Below are positions 52,972 to 61,990 of a DNA stretch of 64,000 bases, piece after piece. Made by a program: the position numbers and the translations under genes. The notes beneath the pieces were generated by a model. It ran no database searches, was not told the origin of the DNA, and worked only from the letters and a program-made list of their open reading frames with translations. Every line of letters begins with the position of its first letter. The stretch's first letter is position 1. Source of the DNA: Oxalobacteraceae sp. CFBP 13730 (lineage in GTDB: Bacteria; Pseudomonadota; Gammaproteobacteria; Burkholderiales; Burkholderiaceae_D); contig JACYUQ010000004.1 of the NCBI GenBank assembly GCA_014841835.1, positions 948,666 to 1,012,665 of the forward strand, written 5' to 3'.

Positions 52972-54009
52972 TCAGTTGGCCGCGCCGAGCTGGCGCGTGA
53001 CCTGGACGAACTGTTCGAGCTTGGCGACCGCCGCGCCCGAGGCGATGGCAGCGCGCGCCTGCTCCAGGCCCGCGCCGATCGAGTCGGCCACGCCGGCGGC
53101 GTACAGCGCAGTGCCGGCGTTGAGCGCGACGATGTCGTGCGCCGGACCCGGCTCGCCGCGCAGGGCTTCGAGCACGCGCGCCTTGGATTCTTCGGCATTG
53201 GCCACCTTCAGGTTGCGGCTCGAGACCATTTGCAGGCCGAAGTCTTCCGGGTGGATTTCGTATTCGCGGATCTCGCCGTTGACCAGTTCACCGACGATGG
53301 TGCCGGCGCCGAGCGAGACTTCATCCATATTGTCGCGGCCCCAGACCACGACCGCATGCTGGGCGCCCAGGCGCTGCAGCACGCGCACCTGGATGCCGAC
53401 CAGGTCGGGGTGGAACACGCCCATCAGGATGTTCGGCGCGCCGGCCGGATTGGTCAGCGGGCCCAGGATGTTGAAGATGCTGCGCACGCCCAGCTCGCGC
53501 CGCACCGGCGCCACGTGCTTCATCGCCGCGTGGTGGTTCGGTGCGAACATGAAGCCGATGCCGGTCTGCGCGATCGATTGCGCGATCTGCTCGGGCGTCA
53601 GGTCGATGTGGGCGCCGAAGGCTTCGATCAGGTCGGCGCTGCCGGACGACGACGAGACGCTGCGGCCGCCGTGCTTGGCCACGCGCGCGCCAGCGGCGGC
53701 GGCAACGAACATCGCCGCGCTCGAGATATTGAAGGTGTTGGCGCCGTCGCCGCCGGTGCCGACGATGTCGAGCAGGCCCGTGGTGTCGGCCATCGGCACC
53801 TTGGTCGAGAACTCGCGCATCACTTGCGCGGCGGCGGTGATTTCGCCGATGGTTTCTTTTTTCACGCGCAGGCCGACGGTCAGCGCCGCGACCATGGTAG
53901 GCGACACGTCGCCCGACATGATCTGGCGGAACAGCGACAGCATCTCGTCGTGGAAGATTTCGCGGTGTTCGATACAGCGCAGCAGCGCTTCTTGTGGGGT
54001 GATCGCCAT
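52972..54009 (-). CDS. trpD: Anthranilate phosphoribosyltransferase
   Basis: The 345-residue enzyme transfers phosphoribose to anthranilate. The DIVGTGGDGANTFNISS motif near residue 81, KHGGRSVSSSSGSADLIEAFG and NILGPLTNPAG are diagnostic. It follows trpG after a 144-bp gap that contains a repeat element, and is separated by only 16 bp from trpC. Confidence 0.97.
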   Translation of the reverse strand: MAITPQEALLRCIEHREIFHDEMLSLFRQIMSGDVSPTMVAALTVGLRVKKETIGEITAAAQVMREFSTKVPMADTTGLLDIVGTGGDGANTFNISSAAMFVAAAAGARVAKHGGRSVSSSSGSADLIEAFGAHIDLTPEQIAQSIAQTGIGFMFAPNHHAAMKHVAPVRRELGVRSIFNILGPLTNPAGAPNILMGVFHPDLVGIQVRVLQRLGAQHAVVVWGRDNMDEVSLGAGTIVGELVNGEIREYEIHPEDFGLQMVSSRNLKVANAEESKARVLEALRGEPGPAHDIVALNAGTALYAAGVADSIGAGLEQARAAIASGAAVAKLEQFVQVTRQLGAAN

Positions 54010-54045
54010 GGCGGGGTCCAGTATGGTGTCAGTATTCGCTCGTAC

Positions 54046-54148
54046 GTCGTTCCCGCGCAGGCGGGAACCCAAGTCAGCGCCGCAGCCTGTCCGTCATCAG
54101 CATCCCGGGCACGCAACCAGCTTGGGTTCCCGCCTTCGCGGGAATGAC
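54046..54148. repeat. REP-like inverted pair inside the trp operon (family C)
   Basis: A 28-bp arm at 54046-54073 (core TTCCCGCGCAGGCGGGAA) and an inverted arm at 54121-54148 (core TTCCCGCCTTCGCGGGAA) match at 26 of 28 positions. The pair occupies the trpG-trpD gap. Transcribed, it would fold into a long stem and could adjust relative expression of trpEG and trpDC. Confidence 0.85.
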
Positions 54149-54153
54149 GTGCA

Positions 54154-54717
<564 letters not shown>

Positions 54718-54718
54718 G

Positions 54719-56215
54719 TCAGAACTCTCCATCCAGGCCATCTTGCACTTGCTCGGCCGCGCGCAGCACGGCGCGCGCCTTGTGTTCGGTCTCTTGCCAT
54801 TCCATCTCGGGGATCGAATCGGCGACGATGCCGGCGGCGGCCTGCACGTACAGGTTACCGTCCTTGATCACGCCGGTGCGGATCGCGATCGCCACGTCCA
54901 TCTCGCCGCCGAAACTCAGGTAGCCGCAGGCGCCGCCGTAGATGCCGCGCTTCACAGGCTCGAGTTCATCAATCACTTCCATCGCCCGCACCTTCGGCGC
55001 GCCGGTCAGGGTGCCGGCCGGGAAGGTCGCGCGCAGCACGTCCAGATTCGACATGCCGTCTTTCAGCTTGCCCTCGACGTTCGAAACGATGTGCTGCACG
55101 TGCGAGTATTTTTCGATGACCATGCGGTCGGTGACCTTGACGCTGCCGGTATCGGCGATGCGGCCGATGTCGTTGCGCGCCAGGTCGATCAGCATCACGT
55201 GTTCGGCCACTTCCTTTGGATCGGCCAGCAGTTCGGCGGCCAGGGCGGCATCGCGTTCCGGCGTCGCGCCGCGTCCGCGGGTGCCAGCGATCGGGCGCAG
55301 CGTGACCTTGCGGCCGCCCTCGGGCAGCGACTCGTTGCGCACCAAAATTTCGGGCGATGAGCCGACGATCTGCATGTCGCCGAAGTTGTAGTAGTACATA
55401 TACGGCGACGGGTTCAGCGAACGCAGCGAGCGATACAGCGACAGCGGCGAATCGACATACGGCTTGCGGATGCGCTGGCCGATCTGCACCTGCATCAGGT
55501 CACCGGCCATCACGTATTCGTGGGCTTTGGCGACGGCCTTCAGATAATCTTCTTTGCTGAAGTCGCGCACCGATTCGGTCCGCACCGAGGCCGACGTGAC
55601 CGGCGCGTCGACGCTCCGGCGCAGCATCATGCGCAGGTCTTTCAGGCGCTGGCGGCCGCGCGAATACGCTTCGGGCTGGCCCGGGTCGGCGTACACGATC
55701 AGGTACAGCTTGCCCGACAGGTTGTCGATCACCGCCAGTTCTTCGGTCACCATCAGCTGGATGTCGGGCAGGCCCAGTTCATCGCGCGGTGTGGTCGCGG
55801 CCAGCTTGTGCTCGATGTGGCGCACGGTGTCGTAGCCGAAATAGCCGGCCAGGCCACCGCAGAAGCGCGGCAGGCCAGGGCGCAGCGCGACCTTGAAGCG
55901 GGCCTGGAATTGCTCAATGAAGTCGAGCGGATTGCCTTCGTGCGACTCGATGACTTCGCCGTTTTTCACGATCTCGGTCAGGTTGCCGGTCGTGCGCAGC
56001 AGCGTGTGGGCCGGCAGGCCGATGAACGAGTAGCGGCCAAAGCGTTCGCCGCCGACCACCGATTCGAGCAGGAAGGTGTTCTTGCCGGTGTTCTGCGATT
56101 GCGCCAGCTTGAGGTACAGCGTCAGCGGCGTTTCGAGGTCGGCGAAGGCTTCCGCGATCAGGGGGATGCGGTTGTAGCCCTGGTTTGCCAGGGACTTGAA
56201 TTCGAGTTCGGTCAT
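54719..56215 (-). CDS. trpE: Anthranilate synthase component I
   Basis: The 498-residue enzyme makes anthranilate from chorismate. The chorismate-binding core is C-terminal (about 230-490), with SPEILVRNE, PIAGTRGRG, DLARNDIGR and GTLTGAPKVRAME. The N-terminal LLES motif (TFLLESVVGGERFGRYSF) is the tryptophan feedback site region. TCTGGAGAAAAC sets the start at 56215. A leader with attenuator lies directly upstream. Confidence 0.97.
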   Translation of the reverse strand: MTELEFKSLANQGYNRIPLIAEAFADLETPLTLYLKLAQSQNTGKNTFLLESVVGGERFGRYSFIGLPAHTLLRTTGNLTEIVKNGEVIESHEGNPLDFIEQFQARFKVALRPGLPRFCGGLAGYFGYDTVRHIEHKLAATTPRDELGLPDIQLMVTEELAVIDNLSGKLYLIVYADPGQPEAYSRGRQRLKDLRMMLRRSVDAPVTSASVRTESVRDFSKEDYLKAVAKAHEYVMAGDLMQVQIGQRIRKPYVDSPLSLYRSLRSLNPSPYMYYYNFGDMQIVGSSPEILVRNESLPEGGRKVTLRPIAGTRGRGATPERDAALAAELLADPKEVAEHVMLIDLARNDIGRIADTGSVKVTDRMVIEKYSHVQHIVSNVEGKLKDGMSNLDVLRATFPAGTLTGAPKVRAMEVIDELEPVKRGIYGGACGYLSFGGEMDVAIAIRTGVIKDGNLYVQAAAGIVADSIPEMEWQETEHKARAVLRAAEQVQDGLDGEF

Positions 56216-56260
56216 GTTTTCTCCAGACCGCCACAGGGGGAGAGGGCGGTGGTGTGCTTC

Positions 56261-56301
56261 AAAAAACCCGCCGGTGGCGTGCAGTCGCACGCACACCCGG
56301 C
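56261..56301 (-). terminator. trp attenuator terminator
   Basis: Read on the minus strand, GCCGGGTGTGCGTGC pairs with GCACGCCACCGGC around a 4-base loop, and is followed by GGGTTTTTT. It is located between the leader peptide stop and trpE, the classical attenuator position. Confidence 0.9.
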
Positions 56302-56316
56302 AGCAATCGGTACGGC

Positions 56317-56403
56317 TTAGTCAGCCCAGGATTGCCAGCGTCGCCAGACCCAGGCCTCAGGGGCGCCGGTTTGGTTGACAGTGAGTTTTTTGGTGAAAAA
56401 CAT
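56317..56403 (-). CDS. trpL: trp operon leader peptide
   Basis: A 28-codon reading frame, MFFTKKLTV...EAWVWRRWQSWAD, has Trp at positions 18, 20, 23 and 26. It ends 16 bases before the attenuator stem. Stalling at the four Trp codons when charged tRNA-Trp is scarce would favour an antiterminator and let RNA polymerase reach trpE. It lies 12 bases downstream of the gph stop, so the trp promoter must lie within the gph end or transcription continues from rpe-gph. Confidence 0.88.
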   Translation of the reverse strand: MFFTKKLTVNQTGAPEAWVWRRWQSWAD

Positions 56404-56414
56404 GGTGAGAGAAG

Positions 56415-57122
56415 TTAGTTGGTTAAGCTGGCCGTTGCATTGTGCGCGCCGATGCGGCGTGCTGCATCCAGCAGCGAATCCACTATACCATCGGATTGAA
56501 TTTCTTGTACAGGACGGCCGTGGTTGTAGCCGTACGGGACCGTGAGCACGAAACAGCCGGCGGCGCGGGCGCTTTCGGCGTCGTTCGACGAGTCGCCAAT
56601 CGCCACCACCTGCGCTGGCGGAATATCCAGCGCCGCGCAGGCGCCCAGCATCGGCATGGCGTCTGGTTTCTTCTTGGCGAACGAGTCTCCGCCGAACACG
56701 TGCTCGAAATACGGCGCGAGGCCTTTCTGGGCCAGCAGCGGCAGTGCGAATGCAATTGGCTTGTTGGTCACGCAGACCAGGCGCAGGCCCAGCGCCTGCA
56801 TCGCCGCCAGGCCATCGAGCACACCGTCATACAGCGTGCTGCGGTCGCCATTGATGGCCAGGTAATGCCGCTGGTAGCCGGCCATCGCGTCGGCATAAGC
56901 TGCATCGACCCGCGTGGCATCCCAGTCGAGCAGCAGCGCGTCGCGCACCAGTTTTTCGGAGCCCTTGCCGACCAGCGGCTTGATGATGGCCTGGCTGATG
57001 GGCGCCAGGCCGAGGTCGTGGCGCATGCCGTTCAGCGCCGCCTCGAAGTCGGGCACCGTGTCGAGCATGGTGCCATCGAGGTCGATGATGACGGCCCGGA
57101 TACCTGCAGCGCCGGCCCGCAT
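56415..57122 (-). CDS. gph: Phosphoglycolate phosphatase
   Basis: The 235-residue HAD-superfamily hydrolase has the DxD motif DLDGTMLDT (near residue 14), a Thr in VTNKP, Lys in KKKPDAMP and Asp in GDSSNDAESARAAG. It dephosphorylates 2-phosphoglycolate. Its start overlaps the rpe stop by 1 bp (TGATG). The order rpe-gph-trpE is common in betaproteobacteria. Confidence 0.93.
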   Translation of the reverse strand: MRAGAAGIRAVIIDLDGTMLDTVPDFEAALNGMRHDLGLAPISQAIIKPLVGKGSEKLVRDALLLDWDATRVDAAYADAMAGYQRHYLAINGDRSTLYDGVLDGLAAMQALGLRLVCVTNKPIAFALPLLAQKGLAPYFEHVFGGDSFAKKKPDAMPMLGACAALDIPPAQVVAIGDSSNDAESARAAGCFVLTVPYGYNHGRPVQEIQSDGIVDSLLDAARRIGAHNATASLTN

Positions 57123-57793
57123 CAGCGCGCGACCGTGGCCAGTTCGGCGCGCATGGCGTCGATCACGGCTTTGTAATCGGGCTTGCCGAAGATGGCCGAG
57201 CCGGCCACGAACGTGTCGGCGCCGGCAGCGGCTGCGGCGGCGATGTTCTCGGCCTTGATGCCGCCATCGACTTCGAGCAGGATGTCGCGGCCCGACTCGT
57301 CGATCAGGCGGCGCGCGATCGCGATTTTCTTGAGTGCTTCGGGGATGAACGACTGGCCGCCGAAGCCCGGATTGACCGACATGATCAGAATCATGTCGAT
57401 CTTGTCCATCACGTGCTCGAGGTAGTGCATCGGCGTGCCCGGATTGAAGACCAGGCCGGCCTTGCAACCGTGATCGCGGATCAGCTGGAGCGTGCGGTCG
57501 ATGTGCTCGGAGGCTTCCGGGTGGAAGGTGATGATGTTGGCCCCGGCCTTGGCGAAATCGGGAATGATGCGGTCGACCGGCTTGACCATCAGGTGCACGT
57601 CGATCGGTACGTCCACGTGCGGGCGGATCGCCTGGCAGACGAGCGGGCCGATGGTCAGGTTCGGGACGTAATGGTTGTCCATCACGTCGAAGTGGATGAT
57701 GTCGGCGCCGGCGGCAACGACATTGCGCACTTCTTCGCCGAGGCGGGCGAAATCGGCGGACAGGATGCTGGGAGCGATGCGGTAGGTGGTCAT
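57122..57793 (-). CDS. rpe: Ribulose-phosphate 3-epimerase
   Basis: The 223-residue TIM-barrel enzyme interconverts ribulose 5-phosphate and xylulose 5-phosphate. Motifs IAPSILSADF, HFDVMDNHYVPN, DVHLMVKP, MSVNPGFGGQ and LEVDGGI include the metal ligands His and Asp. It heads the rpe-gph operon that runs into trp, and is divergent from apaG. Confidence 0.97.
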   Translation of the reverse strand: MTTYRIAPSILSADFARLGEEVRNVVAAGADIIHFDVMDNHYVPNLTIGPLVCQAIRPHVDVPIDVHLMVKPVDRIIPDFAKAGANIITFHPEASEHIDRTLQLIRDHGCKAGLVFNPGTPMHYLEHVMDKIDMILIMSVNPGFGGQSFIPEALKKIAIARRLIDESGRDILLEVDGGIKAENIAAAAAAGADTFVAGSAIFGKPDYKAVIDAMRAELATVAR

Positions 57794-57985
57794 GGGGCGA
57801 CGATGCGTGTTTTGGTGGGAATCCGCTATTCTACGCCGGTCGCGCTGGCGCCTCCAGCGTTGGCGATGCCATGGCGCGTCGGCGCTTGGCGGCCACAGGC
57901 GGTATGATTGTTATTTGCGCCACATGGCGCGCCGGCCCCTGCGAATGGCGCAGCGGCCGACTCCACGATCACGCAAGGAACCTCG

Positions 57986-58360
57986 ATGCCCGCCTACGAT
58001 TTCGCTGTCACCGTCAGAACGCAATACCTGGCGGAGCAGTCCGACCCGGACCGGAGCCAGTTCGTGTTCAGCTACACGATCACGATCAAGAATACCGGCA
58101 GCATTCCGGCCCAGCTCATTTCCCGTCACTGGGTGATTCTCGACGCCAATAACCAGATGCAGGAAGTCAAAGGCCTGGGCGTGGTCGGTCACCAGCCGTT
58201 GCTGGCCCCGGGCGAACAGTTCGAGTACACGAGCGGCACGCACCTGGGCACGGCGCAGGGAACGATGCGTGGTGAATACTTCTGCGTGGCCGAGGATGGC
58301 CACCGCTTCGAGGCGACCATTCCCGAATTCGTGCTATCGCCGCCGCGCTCCCTGCACTGA
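57986..58360 (+). CDS. apaG: ApaG protein
   Basis: The 124-residue protein is a single ApaG (FN3-like) beta domain: FVFSYTITIKNTGSIPAQLISRHWVI and EYTSGTHLGTAQGTMRGEYFCV. ApaG is linked to Co2+ resistance in enterobacteria, with a poorly understood role. CAAGGAACCTCG precedes the ATG. Confidence 0.95.
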   Translation: MPAYDFAVTVRTQYLAEQSDPDRSQFVFSYTITIKNTGSIPAQLISRHWVILDANNQMQEVKGLGVVGHQPLLAPGEQFEYTSGTHLGTAQGTMRGEYFCVAEDGHRFEATIPEFVLSPPRSLH

Positions 58361-58362
58361 TC

Positions 58363-58500
58363 CTACGGGGCGGGGTGGTCGTCGCTGTCGTCCCGGTCGC
58401 TATCTTTGCGGCCGGCGAACATGGTCCACCAGACGATGAACACGAACAGGAACAGCGCCACGCCGGCCTCCACCATCAAGATCCACATATCGGCCCCCAT
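58363..58500 (-). CDS. Small single-pass membrane protein
   Basis: A 45-residue protein with one transmembrane helix (WILMVEAGVALFLFVFIVWW) and a short, very acidic/charged tail (GRKDSDRDDSDDH). No known family was assigned with certainty. It lies tail to tail with apaG and its ATG shares bases CATG with an ATG of mltA on the other strand. Weak GGGAA precedes the start. Confidence 0.6.
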   Translation of the reverse strand: MGADMWILMVEAGVALFLFVFIVWWTMFAGRKDSDRDDSDDHPAP

Positions 58501-58507
58501 GGTTCCC

Positions 58508-59719
58508 ATGTATACAATACGCCGCAGTGTACCCGTCCTGATCGCGCTCGTCAGCCTGCTGAGCGCCTGTTCGACTGAGCCCAAGCCCACGGCGCCCTCT
58601 GCGCCGCAGCCGGTCACGATGCCGCCGCCCGTCGGGCCGGTGGTAGTGCCGCCGCCGGTTCAGCCGCCAGCGCCGACCGCGCCGACAGCACCGCTTACGC
58701 CCACCACCTTTGCCGCGCTGCCGGGCTGGCAGCAGGACGACGTGCGTCAGGCCTGGCCGGCCTTCCTGCAATCGTGCAGCGTACTGGCGTCGCGCCAGGC
58801 GCCGTGGAAGGTGCCGTGCGCGGCGGCCGGCGCGGTCGACTCCAAGGATATTGCAGCCGTGCGCCGCTTCTTCGAGACGTATTTCGTGCCGAACCAGGTG
58901 CGCAATCCGGATGGCGCCGAGACCGGGCTGATCACCGGCTATTACGAAGCGATGCTGTACGGTTCGCGCAAGCGGGGCGGGGCGTTCCAGACGCCGCTGT
59001 ACCGGGTACCGGACGATCTGGTGACGGTCGACCTCGGCAGCATCTATCCCGATCTGCAGAACCGGCGCCTGCGGGGCCGGCTGTCCGGCAAGACCGTGAT
59101 TCCGTACCAGAGCCGTGCCGACATCGACCGCGCGCCATTGAGCGGCAAGGAGTTGCTGTGGGTGAGCGATCCGGTGGATGCGTTCTTTCTCGAGGTGCAG
59201 GGTTCGGGCCGCATCAAGCTCGATACCGGCGAAACGGTGCGCGTGGGCTATGCCGACCAGAACGGTCACCCCTACAAAGCCATCGGGCGCTGGTTCGTGG
59301 AGCAGGGGATCATGACGCCGGACCAGGTGTCTGCCCAGTCGATCCGGGCCTGGATAACGGCCAATCCGTCGCGGCGCCAGGAACTGTTGAATGTGAACCC
59401 GAGCTATATCTTCTTCACCGAGACCAAGGTGGCTGACCCGGGCGTCGGGCCGCGTGGCGCGCTCAATGTGCCGCTGACGCCGGGCCGCTCGATTGCGATC
59501 GACCGCACCATCCTGCCGCTGGGCGCGCCGGTGTGGCTGTCGACGACACTGCCGAAGGATGGCGCGCCATTGCAACGGCTGGTAATGGGCCAGGATGTGG
59601 GCGGTGCGATTCGCGGCGCGGTGCGGGCCGATTTCTTCTTCGGCTTCGGGCCGGAAGCGACGGAAAATGCCGGACTCATGAAGCAGAGCGGGACGATGTG
59701 GGTGTTGTTGCCGAAGTGA
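58508..59719 (+). CDS. mltA: Membrane-bound lytic murein transglycosylase A
   Basis: The 403-residue outer-membrane lipoprotein cleaves peptidoglycan glycan strands. It has a lipobox LLSAC near residue 20 and a long Pro-rich spacer (about 25-70). The MltA domain follows, with TGYYEAMLYGSRK, LWVSDPVDAFFLEVQGSGRIKL and the 3D domain ending VMGQDVGGAIRGAVRADFFFG, in which catalytic Asp residues lie. ATG 58499 is also in frame; neither start shows a clear ribosome site. Confidence 0.94.
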   Translation: MYTIRRSVPVLIALVSLLSACSTEPKPTAPSAPQPVTMPPPVGPVVVPPPVQPPAPTAPTAPLTPTTFAALPGWQQDDVRQAWPAFLQSCSVLASRQAPWKVPCAAAGAVDSKDIAAVRRFFETYFVPNQVRNPDGAETGLITGYYEAMLYGSRKRGGAFQTPLYRVPDDLVTVDLGSIYPDLQNRRLRGRLSGKTVIPYQSRADIDRAPLSGKELLWVSDPVDAFFLEVQGSGRIKLDTGETVRVGYADQNGHPYKAIGRWFVEQGIMTPDQVSAQSIRAWITANPSRRQELLNVNPSYIFFTETKVADPGVGPRGALNVPLTPGRSIAIDRTILPLGAPVWLSTTLPKDGAPLQRLVMGQDVGGAIRGAVRADFFFGFGPEATENAGLMKQSGTMWVLLPK

Positions 59720-59844
59720 ACCTTCGTTGCATTAATGAGGAAATCGGGCTACTCTGACTTTTGATTCAATTTCCACGTTGCAATTTTTCGCTGTTTTAAC
59801 GCGCGGTGACGTGGTGGTGCTTTCATTTTTGACAGGTTCTATTC

Positions 59845-60288
59845 ATGCGTCTGCATTCCCTCCTTGCCATTACCCTTGCCGCTGCCATCGCCGCGCCCAG
59901 CCAGGCTGCTGCGCTTGGCCCTTCCGATACCGTATTGTCAGTGGGCAGCATCGTGCTGCTTGTGCCGTTCAGTGTGGTCTATCTGAGCGCGAAAACAGTA
60001 TCAGAAGGCTCGCAGGCTGCAATCGACGTCTCCAAGCGCTGGCGCGTCGCGGCGGTCCGGCCCGAGGGCGACAAGACTGCGCTCGAACTGCACAGCGACG
60101 ATCAGCAGTTGAAAATCGATATGGCAATCCAGACCCGGATCGCGCAGAACGAGGCAATCAAGGCCGGCGATCGCATTGATATCGAAGCGGTCGGCAAGGC
60201 TGGTTATGCCGTCAAGAAAGGCAAGGCGACGATTGCCCTGCTGGCCGAACCAGGTACTGGCATGGCCCACTCGCGCCCGCGCAGCTAG
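59845..60288 (+). CDS. Exported protein, possibly STM0539-like
   Basis: The 147-residue protein has a signal peptide (to about SQAAA, residue 22), a hydrophobic stretch (SVGSIVLLVPFSVVYLSAK) and a small beta-rich end (GDRIDIEAVGKAGYAVKKGKATIALL). The end resembles STM0539-type small periplasmic proteins, but that match is tentative. The DUF2145 gene starts one base after its stop, so the two are co-transcribed. Confidence 0.75.
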   Translation: MRLHSLLAITLAAAIAAPSQAAALGPSDTVLSVGSIVLLVPFSVVYLSAKTVSEGSQAAIDVSKRWRVAAVRPEGDKTALELHSDDQQLKIDMAIQTRIAQNEAIKAGDRIDIEAVGKAGYAVKKGKATIALLAEPGTGMAHSRPRS

Positions 60289-60289
60289 G

Positions 60290-61102
60290 ATGCGCCGCGC
60301 CGTTGCTGCGGCCGCACTGGCGTTGGCGGTGCCCACGGCCTTTGCCGGCACCCCCTGCGAGGAGCAGGTCGCTTCTCCAGAGCTATTGGTCCGGAGCATG
60401 CAGATGGCCGATCTCACGCGCACGGCGCTCGAGAGCACCGGTGACGAGGTCGTGCTGATCGCGCGCGTGGGGCAGGATCTGTCGGCCTACCGGCTGACCT
60501 ATTCGCATGCGGCATTTGCCGTGCGCGCACATCCCGCCGGCGCGTGGTCGGTGGTGCACAAGCTCAATGCGTGCGGCACGGCGACCTCGGCACTGTACGA
60601 CGAAGGGCTGATCAATTTCTTCTCTGACGCGCCGGTGCGTTATCAGGCCGGCATCTGGCGCCTGGCGCCTGCCGTGCAAGCCCGGCTCAAGAATGCGTTG
60701 CTTGGCACGAAGGCGCGCGACTACCACGAGCCCCAATACAGCCTGGCTGCCTATCCATTCAGCACCCGTTACCAGAATTCAAACGGCTGGGTCCTGGAAA
60801 TGCTGGCCTACGCCATCGCACCCGAGGGCGCGGCCACGAGCCGCGCCACGGCGCAGACGTGGCTGGCGTCGAATGGCTACCAGCCAACCGAGCTGGCATT
60901 GGGCACGATGACGCGCCTGGGTGCGCGGATCTCGAAGGCGAATATTGCGTTTGACGATCATCCGTCCAGCTTGCGCTGGAAGGGACGGATCCAGACCGTG
61001 TCGGTGGAGTCGATCGTCACCTGGCTGCGGACACGGCCCGATGGTTGTCAGGGCATGGGCTGCCCGGAATTCCCGGTCGTGCTGCCGCCCGCAGCGCCGT
61101 GA
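60290..61102 (+). CDS. DUF2145 family exported protein
   Basis: The 270-residue protein has a signal peptide (about 1-19, ending AFA) and matches DUF2145: GQDLSAYRLTYSHAAFAVR, HKLNACGTATSALYDEGLINFF, YPFSTRYQNSNGWVLEMLA and IAFDDHP. Several His and Cys resemble a hydrolase active site, but function is unknown. It is translationally close to the preceding gene (TAG then ATG). Confidence 0.85.
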   Translation: MRRAVAAAALALAVPTAFAGTPCEEQVASPELLVRSMQMADLTRTALESTGDEVVLIARVGQDLSAYRLTYSHAAFAVRAHPAGAWSVVHKLNACGTATSALYDEGLINFFSDAPVRYQAGIWRLAPAVQARLKNALLGTKARDYHEPQYSLAAYPFSTRYQNSNGWVLEMLAYAIAPEGAATSRATAQTWLASNGYQPTELALGTMTRLGARISKANIAFDDHPSSLRWKGRIQTVSVESIVTWLRTRPDGCQGMGCPEFPVVLPPAAP

Positions 61103-61210
61103 TGTGGCCGCGTCGCATTGCTGCCAGCCGGCCGATCGGCGTGCTCGACTTGACGTACACGGAAAGCGCTACAATCGCGACGATACTATCCAACCAGATA
61201 AGGGTGTCCC

Positions 61211-61987
61211 ATGGAATATGCTGACCTGTTGATCGAGAACCACGGCAAGGTCGCCGTGGTACGGCTGAACCGTCCGAAGGCGATGAATGCGCTCAACGAC
61301 AACATGATGAACGAGCTGGGCCATGCGCTGCGCGCGTTCGACCAGGATCCGGCCATCAACGTCATCGTGTTGACGGGTAGCGAGAAAGCCTTCGCTGCCG
61401 GCGCCGACATCGCCGCCATGGCGCAGTACGATTACCAGGAAACCTACGGCAATAACTATATTGGCCGTAACTGGGAACACATCCTCGACATCCGCAAGCC
61501 GGTCATCGGCGTGGTCTCGGGCTATTGCCTGGGCGGTGGTTGTGAGCTGGCGATGATGTGCGACTTTCTGATCGCCGCCGACAGCGCGAAGTTCGGTCAG
61601 CCCGAGATCAAGGTCGGCGTGACACCGGGCGCCGGGGGCACCCAGCGCCTGCCGCGCGCCATTTCCAAGTCGAAAGCGATGGACATGCTGCTCACCACGC
61701 GCATGATCGACGCCGCCGAGGCAGAGCGGACCGGGCTGGTGTCGCGCGTGTACCCGGCGGCCGAGGTGATGGACGAGGCAATCAAGATCGCCCAGGGTAT
61801 TGCCGAGATGCCCGTGTCGGTTGCCATGCAGATCAAGGATTGCGTCAACCAGGCATACGAGATGACGCTGAGCCAGGGCGTGGCCTACGAACGCCGCTAC
61901 TTCCATGCGGGTTTCGGCACTCCTGCGCAGAAAGAAGGCATGTCGGCATTCCTTGAAAAACGCAAACCCGACTTCGAAGGACATTGA
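61211..61987 (+). CDS. Enoyl-CoA hydratase
   Basis: The 258-residue crotonase-fold enzyme hydrates enoyl-CoA in fatty-acid oxidation. The oxyanion motifs AFAAGADIAAMA and YCLGGGCELAMMCD are present, with catalytic Glu in GGGCELAM and a second Glu in FGQPEIKVGVTPGAGGTQRL. The PLD-family gene starts 3 bp after its stop. Confidence 0.94.
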   Translation: MEYADLLIENHGKVAVVRLNRPKAMNALNDNMMNELGHALRAFDQDPAINVIVLTGSEKAFAAGADIAAMAQYDYQETYGNNYIGRNWEHILDIRKPVIGVVSGYCLGGGCELAMMCDFLIAADSAKFGQPEIKVGVTPGAGGTQRLPRAISKSKAMDMLLTTRMIDAAEAERTGLVSRVYPAAEVMDEAIKIAQGIAEMPVSVAMQIKDCVNQAYEMTLSQGVAYERRYFHAGFGTPAQKEGMSAFLEKRKPDFEGH

Positions 61988-61990
61988 ACC

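Noticed and set aside
52155..53198. An upstream extension of trpC to 53198
   Set aside because: The added segment overlaps trpD in another frame; ATG 52955 gives the normal TrpC length and N-terminus.
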